From NCBI GenBank assembly GCA_946539625.1, contig CAMNHT010000004.1:1-28701 (forward strand): a stretch of DNA of 28,701 nt, given 5' to 3'. Shown here in pieces: positions 7,519-14,495 of this stretch. The notes below the pieces were generated by a model. The model did not search any database and was not told the origin of the DNA. It was given only the letters and a program-made list of their open reading frames with translations. The position numbers and the translations under genes were made by a program. This DNA comes from an uncultured Clostridia bacterium (GTDB taxonomy: Bacteria > Bacillota_A > Clostridia > Christensenellales > CAG-138). Positions within the stretch are counted from its first letter, which is position 1. Each line of letters opens with the position of its first letter.

Positions 7519-7520
7519 GG
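7439..7520. repeat. 82-bp exact repeat, copy 2 (signal-peptide region of paralogue B)
   Basis: Identical to 6615-6696. It encodes the signal peptide plus the first mature residues of the gene starting at 7518. The rest of the two genes is clearly diverged, so identity here points to recent gene conversion or duplication of the 5' end. Confidence 0.9.
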
Positions 7521-7542
7521 CGTTCCTCCGGACGTTTTTTTC

Positions 7543-7571
7543 AGTATACCACGAATGCGGTGCTGTTGCAA
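7543..7571 (-). promoter_or_regulatory. Promoter of paralogue B
   Basis: On the minus strand TTGCAA (7566-7571) and TATACT (7543-7548) are 17 bp apart, 25 bp before the start codon at 7518. Confidence 0.8.
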
Positions 7572-7747
7572 TCGGCTGCAGCGCCGCCTGCCGAATCGTC
7601 GATAAACCTTTTTCAAACGCGGTGGAACGCGATATTCGTACGCATTCCGGTTTTCTGCGCTGAAAATGTCGCCGGATCTGAGAAAAGGCGATGGAATAAC
7701 AGAACAAGAACTACATAATATCCGCACACCTGGGTGGTACCAATGCC

Positions 7748-7781
7748 CCCTTTCTGAAAGGTAAAATACGTACAGAAAGGG
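7748..7781 (+). promoter_or_regulatory. Inverted-repeat operator in front of the XRE regulator
   Basis: A perfect 9-bp inverted repeat, CCCTTTCTG (7748-7756) and CAGAAAGGG (7773-7781), has centres about 25 bp apart. A TAAAAT -10-like hexamer (7762-7767) sits between the arms. The right arm runs into the ribosome site (AAAGGGTGG) of the gene at 7792. The position suits autoregulation by that gene's product. The remainder of the gap from 7519 holds only the promoter of paralogue B. Confidence 0.6.
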
Positions 7782-7791
7782 TGGTATCGAT

Positions 7792-8094
7792 ATGGATGCA
7801 AATGAAAAGATCAAAACCATGATGGCAAGCCGAGGGTGGACGCCGTACAAACTCGCAAAGGAAAGCCGCTTGTCTGAAAACACCATCGCAAATTTGTTCA
7901 GGCGGAATTCTGTACCATCGATCTATACGCTGGAAGCAATCTGTCACGGCTTTGGAATCACCTTGTCTCAATTCTTTGCGGAGACAGAAAATATGGTTGA
8001 GCTGACGCCGGAGCTGGAGGAACTGTTTGAAAGTTGGAAGGCATTAACGCCGAAACAGAAAAGCCTGATCCTTCAACTCATGCGCGAACTGTAA
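7792..8094 (+). CDS. XRE-family helix-turn-helix transcriptional regulator
   Basis: This 100-residue protein has a single Cro/CI-type domain at residues 5-65: LAKESRLSENTIANLFRRNSVPSI forms helices 2-3, with the typical LEAICHGFGITLSQFF end. The remaining 35 residues are a Leu/Glu-rich helical tail (LTPELEELFESWKALTPKQKSL) that probably dimerises. Its length is usual for stand-alone XRE repressors. It is followed 47 bp later, in the same direction, by the large RCC1/NAGPA surface protein, so the two may be co-transcribed. The 9-bp inverted repeat directly upstream is its likely binding site. Confidence 0.92.
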   Translation: MDANEKIKTMMASRGWTPYKLAKESRLSENTIANLFRRNSVPSIYTLEAICHGFGITLSQFFAETENMVELTPELEELFESWKALTPKQKSLILQLMREL

Positions 8095-8141
8095 TTAAAA
8101 AAGGATATACCCTTTCCTTTTCATAACCTATCGGAGGCAAT

Positions 8142-10613
8142 ATGGAACAAAGAACCAAGAGCAAGAAGATCTTTCTGATCCTGATCCCCGTTGTGCTGAT
8201 CCTAATCGCAGGCGCCGTGTTCGGATTTCTGTACTTCCCGGCGCAAAAGACGTATCGAAAAGCATTGATCGCCGCGCAGGAACGCCCGTACGATGAAGCT
8301 TGCGGCACACTGCAGGACGCGATCCGGACGTTGGACGGTAATCCGCTGTTTACCGGAAAACGGAGCGAGCTTGCCGTGCTGCTCGGCGACCTCGTCAGCG
8401 ATCACACCTTTGAACATGCCATAGACCAAAGCGGTGACCTTCCGTACGCCGAAGCATGCGCGATCCTGCAGGACGCGATGGCTTCCCTCGAGGGAAAACC
8501 GCAGTATGCCGACCGGTATGAAGCGCTGCGTCTGCAATTTTTCGAGATGACAAAGGCGGAGCTTAACTATGCAATCGACGAAGGCGAAACGGCGTACGCG
8601 CTGAAACTCATGCAATCGCTTCCGGAGGCGGAGGCGCTGCCTTTTTACGACTTGATCTTTGCAAAAGCCGAAGCTGTTGCCGCGGAGGGCGACAAATTCC
8701 GGGCGATCGCCATCCTGGAACCGCTGGGCTCCTATGCGGACACGGCAGAACGCATCGAAAAGCTGCGTGAAGGGATCCGGTTTGACGACGCCGCCGCCGT
8801 ATTCACGGGCAGCAACTACGACGAAGGTGCAGCCGCACTGCGCGCACTCGGCACCGAGGAAGGCAACGCCGCGGCGGAGCAGCTTCTGAAAGATCGGACC
8901 GCTCGCAGGGCGTCGGTCCGCGATCAGGCAGTCTCGACGGTCGCCGCAGGCGCGTGGCACACGGCGTGGCTTGACAACGGCGTCGTTCGCTTCTCGGGCG
9001 ACGCGCGCTATACCGTGCCGGAAACGAGCGCCGACCGCGTCTTTTCCGGTCTTTGCTCGATCTTCGCGCTGAAGGACGGTCATGTGATCCCGTTCGGCGA
9101 AACATTCGGTGCGGAGGATGCGATCGCAGCGCTTTCCGGCGTCGTCGATATGGGGCTCGGGCTCAATCATGCGCTGTTTCTGAAAGGGGACGGAACCGTT
9201 GCGGGCGCAGGCAGCATGGCATACGGCAAGCTGAACACGGTGGACTGGACGGGTATCACCGACGTTGCTGCCGGCGCATGGCATTCGGTCGGATGTAAAG
9301 CGGACGGCGGCGTTCTTTCGGTCGGCAACGATGCTTTCGGACAGTGCGATACGGCGGACTGGACCGGGATCAAAGCGGTCGACGCCGGACTTTGGCACAC
9401 GGTCGGACTGAAAGCGGACGGAACGGTCGTCGCGTGCGGCGACAATACCTATGGGCAATGTGACGTTTCGGATTGGACGGATATTGCTGCGATCTCCTGC
9501 GGCGCGTGCTGTACGGTCGGACTCCGTTCCGACGGCACGGTCGTTGCCTGCGGCGACAACGCTGCCGGACAGTGTGACGTAACGGGCTGGACAGAAGTTG
9601 CCGCGATCGACGCCGGCGCGTATCATACGGCTGCCGTGCGTATGGACGGGACGCTGCTCTTTGCAGGATGCATTCCGCACGAAGCGCTTCCCGAGACGCC
9701 GGTTTTCGATTCCGACTGGGCGCTGGACCCGATCTCCGATGATTCCGCGCGTTCCTCTGTCGAACAGACGGTCTATATCGAGGGGCTTGAATCGGAATAC
9801 GGTCCGTGGCTGTATCTGGACACAAACGGCGCCGCGCTGATCTGCATTGACGATTCCGCGGAACGTACGCCGCTGCGGGCGGATCTTCTGGCGACGGCAA
9901 ACGCGCTGCCCGGCGGCCGCGTCACGCAGCCGGAGGCAACCGGACGCATCATTTATATGGATCCCGAAATGCCCGATCTGCAGGCGCAGAAGGCGCATGC
10001 GGTCGTCGCGTTCACCGGCGATTATATCGGCTTTACCTCGAACCGAAAGGCGGTTATGATCCGCAACGGCATCGTCTATTACGACCGCGCCGAAACAACG
10101 ACGCTCGCCGTGATGCCGGACGGTACGCTGCAATTCTTTGACAGAGGGGAAACAACGGCGGATTATCTGCTCGGTCAGGGGGTAAAGGACAGCTTTTCCT
10201 TCGGTCCGCTGCTGGTAAAGGACGGCCGCAGCGCGATCGACCCATCCGTCGGCGACGCGAATTCATCCTACACCATGCGTGTCGGCTTCGGCTACAGCGA
10301 CCCGTATCATTACCTCGCCGTCGTAGCGCTGCGTCCCCGTATGAATCAGTTTACGCATGTCATGACGGCTGACACATTGGTCAGCTACGGGGCAAGGCTC
10401 GCCTATAACTTTGACGGCGGACATTCCACCGCGCTTGTCTTCATGGGACGGGATCTTTCCCGGCTGTCCTTTGACGGCACGAATTACAGTACCATCCGTG
10501 CGCTCTCCGACATCGTGGTATTCCTTGAAAATCCGATGGTGCAGCCGCCCGCGGAAGAGCCGGAGCCGCTGCCGGAAGAAGAACCGACGCCCGAGCCCAC
10601 ACCCGCGCCGTAA
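8142..10613 (+). CDS. Membrane-anchored RCC1-repeat and phosphodiester glycosidase (NAGPA-like) protein
   Basis: A large exported protein (823 aa). Residues 9-31 form an N-terminal membrane anchor. Residues about 32-260 are helical and contain repeated AxxxLQDA(I/M) units resembling tetratricopeptide-type repeats. Residues about 265-515 form an RCC1-like propeller: at least four 38-residue repeats of the type AAGAWHTVGLKADGTVVACGDNxxGQCDVxDWT. Residues about 595-805 match the phosphodiester glycosidase (NAGPA, PF09992) pattern: FTGDYIGF, MIRNGIVYY, SFGPLLVKDG, then YNFDGGHSTALVF and LSDIVVF. The tail is Pro/Glu-rich. Family members cleave sugar-phosphodiester bonds; the substrate here is unknown, possibly wall or capsule polymers. 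The start has GGAGG. It ends 2 bp from the convergent lipoprotein gene. A second NAGPA protein lies at 13340. Confidence 0.9.
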   Translation: MEQRTKSKKIFLILIPVVLILIAGAVFGFLYFPAQKTYRKALIAAQERPYDEACGTLQDAIRTLDGNPLFTGKRSELAVLLGDLVSDHTFEHAIDQSGDLPYAEACAILQDAMASLEGKPQYADRYEALRLQFFEMTKAELNYAIDEGETAYALKLMQSLPEAEALPFYDLIFAKAEAVAAEGDKFRAIAILEPLGSYADTAERIEKLREGIRFDDAAAVFTGSNYDEGAAALRALGTEEGNAAAEQLLKDRTARRASVRDQAVSTVAAGAWHTAWLDNGVVRFSGDARYTVPETSADRVFSGLCSIFALKDGHVIPFGETFGAEDAIAALSGVVDMGLGLNHALFLKGDGTVAGAGSMAYGKLNTVDWTGITDVAAGAWHSVGCKADGGVLSVGNDAFGQCDTADWTGIKAVDAGLWHTVGLKADGTVVACGDNTYGQCDVSDWTDIAAISCGACCTVGLRSDGTVVACGDNAAGQCDVTGWTEVAAIDAGAYHTAAVRMDGTLLFAGCIPHEALPETPVFDSDWALDPISDDSARSSVEQTVYIEGLESEYGPWLYLDTNGAALICIDDSAERTPLRADLLATANALPGGRVTQPEATGRIIYMDPEMPDLQAQKAHAVVAFTGDYIGFTSNRKAVMIRNGIVYYDRAETTTLAVMPDGTLQFFDRGETTADYLLGQGVKDSFSFGPLLVKDGRSAIDPSVGDANSSYTMRVGFGYSDPYHYLAVVALRPRMNQFTHVMTADTLVSYGARLAYNFDGGHSTALVFMGRDLSRLSFDGTNYSTIRALSDIVVFLENPMVQPPAEEPEPLPEEEPTPEPTPAP

Positions 10614-10615
10614 GG

Positions 10616-12184
10616 CTACGGAAGGAACGGCGCGACCGGCTGATTGGTTTCGAACATCTCCATGTACGCGTAATAGCGCGGGTGTTCACGCCAGCCGCGC
10701 TTCGTGGACCCGGCCGATACAAGATCATATTCCGCATTCGGGAAGGCGTTCTGCAGGGCAGCGACGCCTTCTTCTCCGATCTGCCGCACGACGACCTCGC
10801 CGAGCCAGATCCGTTCCAGCTTTTTGCACGACAGCAGCGGCGTGATGTCCGTAATGCCGGTGACGACCAGATTGACGTCAACGAGCTCGCTGAGATTTGC
10901 GAGCGGCGTGATATCCGTCATATAGATATTCATAAACAATTCCAGATACTTGAGCTTCGTGAGCGTGCCGATCGGCGTGATGTCCTTAAGACTCCAGTTG
11001 TCCGCAAGGATCAGGACCTGCAGATTCTTAAGCTCCGTGATCCACCCGATATCCGCAATATCGTTGTGTCCGAGGTCCAGCGCAATGAGGTCCCGGCAGT
11101 AGCGCAGCACCTGCACATCCTCCGTGTGCTTGCGGTTGTTGTTAAGGCCGTGCTGCATCATGGAGAAGGCGATCGCATCCGTCGCAACGCTCCAGCGGTC
11201 GAACCGCACCGTCCAGACGACGCCGGCGTCCGGATAGCGGTCTCTCAAAGCCGCAAGCTGCTCATTCGACAGCGAGCAGTCGTGCAGCGCGAGTTTTCTG
11301 AGCTTCGGGAACCTTCCGACGGCGTCTGAAAACGCTTCATATGAGTCGATCTGCGCACCGGAAAGATCCAGTTCCTCCGTAAAGCTGTCCCATGGCGTAC
11401 CGTTCAGAAGCACCGTCCGGCGAAACATGACCGAAGAAAACCGATCCGAGATCGTGTTCATCTGCTCGTCCGAAAGCGTCGTTTTCAAAAGATCGACTTC
11501 CGTAAGCGCCGGAAAACAGCTGAGATAACCGGAAAGCGTTTCCGGATCCTGCTCTCCCGAGAACGTAAGCGTATCCGTATCCGACGCCGAAGCGCCGTAG
11601 ACCGCGTCCGTCCATAGGATCCGAACGCCCGGAACATCCTGTTCCGCCGCCGCGATCGCTTCGCTCGCCGCAACCGTTTCGGAAAGCTCCAGGGTTTCCA
11701 GCATGGGGCACAGGGATGCGGCCGTCCGGATCTCATCCGAAAGCGGCGCCGTCGCCGGCACGGTATATGTACGCAGCGTTTCGCTCGGTTCGTCGCCGAT
11801 CAGAAGCGTGTCGGAAAAAACAACGTCAGGATATCGCATTTTCAGATCCGTCCAGTCCCGTTCAAACGCCGTCAGTCCACCCTCAAAACGCGCGGGATCA
11901 AAGCGCCTTATGAGCTGCACGGACCGGCATTCCGGAAGATGCGCGAGCGCTTCGGAAAGCGGCAGAAGATCATCGACCGGTTCGGAAAGGACGAGCAGAT
12001 CGAGATCCGCCGGAACCGTCTGTCCGTATAACGCGACCGTTTCTAAAGGTGCCGGCGTATCCATAGGTTCTGCCGTCTGCTCGGTCGCCGCCGAAACCGG
12101 CTCCTCCGTCGGTTCCTTGCAGGCAAATAAGAATGCTGCCGTCAGCAGACATACGATCAGAAAAAAAACACGTGCCCTACGCAT
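10616..12184 (-). CDS. Leucine-rich-repeat lipoprotein
   Basis: Product of 522 aa. It begins with a lipoprotein signal peptide (basic MRRAR, hydrophobic stretch, lipobox LFAC with Cys22), then a Thr/Glu/Pro linker. Residues about 50-320 include degenerate leucine-rich segments. Residues about 330-470 contain clear repeats of the internalin-like type: LIALDLGHNDIADIGWITELKNLQVL, then DITPIGTLTKLKYLEL, DITPLANLSELVDV, DITPLLSCKKLERI. Such proteins usually bind other surface molecules. I chose the ATG at 12184 because AGGAG lies 7 nt upstream; the ATG 6 nt earlier is too close to that site. It converges with the preceding large surface protein with only 2 bp between stop codons and no terminator, so the two transcripts must overlap. 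Confidence 0.88.
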   Translation of the reverse strand: MRRARVFFLIVCLLTAAFLFACKEPTEEPVSAATEQTAEPMDTPAPLETVALYGQTVPADLDLLVLSEPVDDLLPLSEALAHLPECRSVQLIRRFDPARFEGGLTAFERDWTDLKMRYPDVVFSDTLLIGDEPSETLRTYTVPATAPLSDEIRTAASLCPMLETLELSETVAASEAIAAAEQDVPGVRILWTDAVYGASASDTDTLTFSGEQDPETLSGYLSCFPALTEVDLLKTTLSDEQMNTISDRFSSVMFRRTVLLNGTPWDSFTEELDLSGAQIDSYEAFSDAVGRFPKLRKLALHDCSLSNEQLAALRDRYPDAGVVWTVRFDRWSVATDAIAFSMMQHGLNNNRKHTEDVQVLRYCRDLIALDLGHNDIADIGWITELKNLQVLILADNWSLKDITPIGTLTKLKYLELFMNIYMTDITPLANLSELVDVNLVVTGITDITPLLSCKKLERIWLGEVVVRQIGEEGVAALQNAFPNAEYDLVSAGSTKRGWREHPRYYAYMEMFETNQPVAPFLP

Positions 12185-12212
12185 AACCATACTCCTGATT
12201 TCAATCAGTGTC

Positions 12213-12241
12213 AGTATACCACACACACCGGATGCATGCAA
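12213..12241 (-). promoter_or_regulatory. Promoter of the leucine-rich-repeat lipoprotein
   Basis: On the minus strand TTGCAT (12236-12241) and TATACT (12213-12218) are 17 bp apart, 28 bp before the start codon at 12184. Confidence 0.82.
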
Positions 12242-12309
12242 CCTCCGGCAGCGGATCATATATTATCTTTCTGTCCCATAAAAGGTCTTTTCTTTTTTCA
12301 ATTTTCTGT

Positions 12310-12340
12310 TATACTGTTCGTATACGAACATTTGTTCGTA
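12310..12340 (+). promoter_or_regulatory. LexA-like operator overlapping the -10 region of the small HTH gene
   Basis: CGAACATTTGTTCG (12325-12338) fits the Gram-positive SOS box CGAAC-N4-GTTCG. It overlaps a perfect 16-bp palindrome TGTTCGTATACGAACA (12315-12330), so TGTTCGTA occurs twice, 18 bp apart. A TATACT -10 hexamer lies at 12310-12315. The -35 region is poor. A repressor bound here would cover the transcription start. Confidence 0.7.
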
Positions 12341-12365
12341 TTATCCGCAGGAAAGGAGATATGAA

Positions 12366-12752
12366 ATGTGCGTAAAAGAATGGAAGCGGATTGCCGAATG
12401 GGAAGCGATGCATTATCGCGAGCGTAAAGCGTTTCTGAAGGGTGTTCGGGATGCGGACGGAGATATGACTGCCCGTGCGGAGCAGTATCAAAGATGGGTC
12501 CGTGCGACAGACGGCGTTCTTCGATACCTGAAACAACAGGATCCGGAGAGGGAGCGGTTCTTCCGGCTGTGCTTCGGCATCGACGGAGGCAGAAAGCAGC
12601 ACGACAAAAAGGGCATGGTGAGGCTGACGTTTGCGTTCCACGTATCGCAGTCTACCATGTATCAATGGAAAAACGAGGTGCTGACGCTGCTGCTGATCGC
12701 CGCAGCGGAGACAGGCGCTTTGAAACCGTTTCACACCGGTTCGGAGGAATGA
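12366..12752 (+). CDS. Small helix-turn-helix regulator, resembling phage-type late regulators
   Basis: This 128-aa protein starts at an ATG 7 nt after AAGGAG. The N-terminal part is a charged helical region (MCVKEWKRIAEWEAMHYRERKAF). The middle contains VDGVLRYLKQQDPERERFFRLCFGIDGG-like sequence (actual N terminus ATDG), and the C terminus has MVRLTFAFHVSQSTMYQWKNEVLTLLLIAA, which reads as a helix-turn-helix. This layout is like the short sigma-like regulators found in phages (ArpU/RinA/DUF1492 style), but no family is certain. It is preceded by a LexA-like box and followed by a terminator, so it is a single-gene unit probably induced by DNA damage. It may be a domesticated prophage regulator; no other phage genes are seen in the window. 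Confidence 0.78.
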   Translation: MCVKEWKRIAEWEAMHYRERKAFLKGVRDADGDMTARAEQYQRWVRATDGVLRYLKQQDPERERFFRLCFGIDGGRKQHDKKGMVRLTFAFHVSQSTMYQWKNEVLTLLLIAAAETGALKPFHTGSEE

Positions 12753-12764
12753 AAGGAGCAAAGG

Positions 12765-12793
12765 GGACGTCGGGCTGACCGGCGTCCTTTTTT
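12765..12793 (+). terminator. Terminator of the small HTH gene
   Basis: A 9-bp stem with one G-U pair (GGACGTCGG with CCGGCGTCC, loop GCTGA) is followed by six T residues, 12 bp after the stop codon. Confidence 0.88.
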
Positions 12794-12897
12794 CGAATCC
12801 GCGGCACCGTTCGGCATACGCAACCCGTTCTTTTTCAAATATGCAGCGCGGTATGCGCGCCGCATAGGCGCATGCATCATGCACGCGTTTACCCGTT

Positions 12898-13072
12898 TAT
12901 ATTATTATTGATATTCATTATTTTGTGTTTTTTGGGTGTAATTATGAATTATTCATTGCGTATTCAAACGTGATATACCGCATATGCAAGGGCGCAAAAA
13001 CGGTGGATAACTCCGAAAAAACCAGTGTTCCGTGCCCTGAATTGTGGATAACTGTGTGGACGGTGTGGAAAT
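12898..13072. other. AT-rich block with a DnaA-box-like cluster (candidate origin element)
   Basis: This lies in the gene-free 587 bp between 12752 and 13340. The block 12898-12960 is mostly A/T. About 40 bp on, four DnaA-box-like 9-mers follow in one orientation: GGTGGATAA (13002-13010, one mismatch to TGTGGATAA), TGTGGATAA (13043-13051, perfect), TGTGGACGG (13055-13063) and TGTGGAAAT (13064-13072). The sequence GTGGATAACT is repeated 41 bp apart. From 13073 to 13289 I see only short palindromes and no gene. Confidence 0.45.
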
Positions 13073-13289
13073 GTATGCGATTATGCACCCCTTTTCGGGG
13101 GAATGAATATTCACGCATGGATGCGAATTTTATCGAAAAGTCCCGATGCGCAGGGACGATTCCGAATCGAACACGCAATACCGTTTATGCATATATATTT
13201 CGTTCAAATCAATGAAAAACGTCCGTTTTCAGCCGTCATTTCGCGATTTTTCATTGACAGCGGGTGTTTTTCAAGACCTTATGTCCTTC

Positions 13290-13318
13290 TTGCATTTTCG
13301 GAAAGAATACGATATACT
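13290..13318 (+). promoter_or_regulatory. Promoter of the NAGPA lipoprotein
   Basis: TTGCAT (13290-13295) and TATACT (13313-13318) are separated by 17 bp. Transcription should start near 13325, which rules out the in-frame ATG at 13319 and leaves a leader of about 15 nt before the ATG at 13340. Confidence 0.85.
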
Positions 13319-13339
13319 ATGGCGGTAGGTTTGAAACAT

Positions 13340-14431
13340 ATGAAACGTCTTTTTATCCTTGTTATATTGCTCATACTGATTGCGTGCGGGAACGAACCGG
13401 TTACCGCGACGCCGGCGCCGACGAACGTTGCGGAGGTCATCACACAGCCGCCGCATACGTCCGAGACGGACGTCGTTACGCCGACGCCGGAACCCACACC
13501 TGCCCCGACGCCCACACCGGAACCCACCGAGGAACCGACCCCCACGCCGGAACCGACCCCCACGCCGGTCGATCTGTTGGGACCGGACTATTCCCATCTC
13601 TTCAGCGACACGCCGGTGCTGACCGAGGACGGCTATTCCGACGACAGTCTGTGCTTTACCATCACCCGGTATGACGATAATCACGAGGTTTGCAAGTATC
13701 TTTGCGTTTACTACGTCGCCGACATCTATGTAAAGGATATCGAACGGCTGAAGACCGCGGCGGCAGGCGGCGATTTCGCTGTCCGCAACGAGGATTACGT
13801 CCGGAATATCGCGGCGGAAAACAATGCGCTTCTGGCCATCTCCGGCGACTATTTCAATTATGAAAGCAACGGCGTTGTCAGCAAGGGGCTGGTCATCCGC
13901 AACGGCGTGCTGTATCGGAACGAATACGATGAACGCCGCGACCTCTGTGTGCTGTACCGGGACGGCGTGATGAAGACCTATGAAGTCGGTACCTATACCA
14001 CGGAGGAGATCGTTGCGCAGGATCCGTGGCAGACCTGGCAGTTCGGTCCGGCGCTGCTCGACGAGAACGGTCAGCCGAAGAAATATCCGCAAAGGTTCAA
14101 CTCACAGCTTGAAGGGATCAACCCGCGCTGCGCGATCGGCTATATCAGCCCCGGGCACTACTGCTTCGTCGTCGTCGACGGTCGCGCCGAACACTATTCG
14201 GACGGCGTGGACATGTGGGATTTTTCCGAGATCATGTATCGGCTCGGCTGCAAGGCGGCTTACAATCTGGACGGCGGGCAGTCCGCGCAGATGTATTTCA
14301 ACGGCGAGAACCGGAACAAAAACGCCGGTTGGCGTCTGATCTCCGACATCATCTTTTTCCGGGCAGAGCCGGATCCCGAATCCGATATGGAATCCGATTC
14401 CGATCCGGGTCTGAGCAACGGAGAAGGATAA
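13340..14431 (+). CDS. Phosphodiester glycosidase (NAGPA-like) lipoprotein
   Basis: Product of 363 aa. Lipoprotein signal peptide MKRLFILVILLILIAC (lipobox LIAC, Cys16-17) is followed by a long Thr/Pro/Glu linker to about residue 75 that would span the wall. The rest is a NAGPA-type domain (PF09992): ALLAISGDYFNYESNGVV, LVIRNGVLYRN, WQFGPALLDENG, RCAIGYISPGHYCFVVVDG, YNLDGGQSAQMYFNG and ISDIIFF. This is the same catalytic family as the C terminus of the protein at 8142-10613, without its repeat domains. The start at 13340 is chosen from the promoter position, a GGTAGG site and the signal peptide. Substrate unknown; wall teichoic acid or polysaccharide phosphodiesters are plausible. A terminator follows. 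Confidence 0.9.
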   Translation: MKRLFILVILLILIACGNEPVTATPAPTNVAEVITQPPHTSETDVVTPTPEPTPAPTPTPEPTEEPTPTPEPTPTPVDLLGPDYSHLFSDTPVLTEDGYSDDSLCFTITRYDDNHEVCKYLCVYYVADIYVKDIERLKTAAAGGDFAVRNEDYVRNIAAENNALLAISGDYFNYESNGVVSKGLVIRNGVLYRNEYDERRDLCVLYRDGVMKTYEVGTYTTEEIVAQDPWQTWQFGPALLDENGQPKKYPQRFNSQLEGINPRCAIGYISPGHYCFVVVDGRAEHYSDGVDMWDFSEIMYRLGCKAAYNLDGGQSAQMYFNGENRNKNAGWRLISDIIFFRAEPDPESDMESDSDPGLSNGEG

Positions 14432-14446
14432 TCCCCCGTCATAACG

Positions 14447-14487
14447 AAAAAGCGGTCCCCCGATCGAACGGGAGACCGTTTCTTGTT
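14447..14487. terminator. Bidirectional terminator between converging genes
   Basis: The arms CGGTCCCCCG (14453-14462) and CGGGAGACCG (14469-14478) pair with one mismatch, with an A-rich left flank and a T-rich right flank. It serves the NAGPA lipoprotein gene from the left and the NlpC/P60 gene from the right. Confidence 0.85.
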
Positions 14488-14495
14488 TTGGTTCA

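Noticed and set aside
7730..7781. GGGTGGTACC followed by CCCCCTTT, resembling the conserved T-box element
   Set aside because: No specifier stem or AGAGA-type loop is seen upstream, no terminator follows, and the downstream gene is an XRE regulator, not an amino-acid gene. The inverted repeat explains the sequence better.
8202..10133. Long open frame on the minus strand opposite the RCC1/NAGPA gene
   Set aside because: It is Arg/Asp-rich mirror sequence of a GC-rich gene, without domains or ribosome site; the plus-strand product is clearly a real multidomain protein.
13103..13339. Upstream extension of the NAGPA lipoprotein frame
   Set aside because: It covers the promoter at 13290-13318 and would bury the lipoprotein signal peptide; the start at 13340 agrees with all signals.
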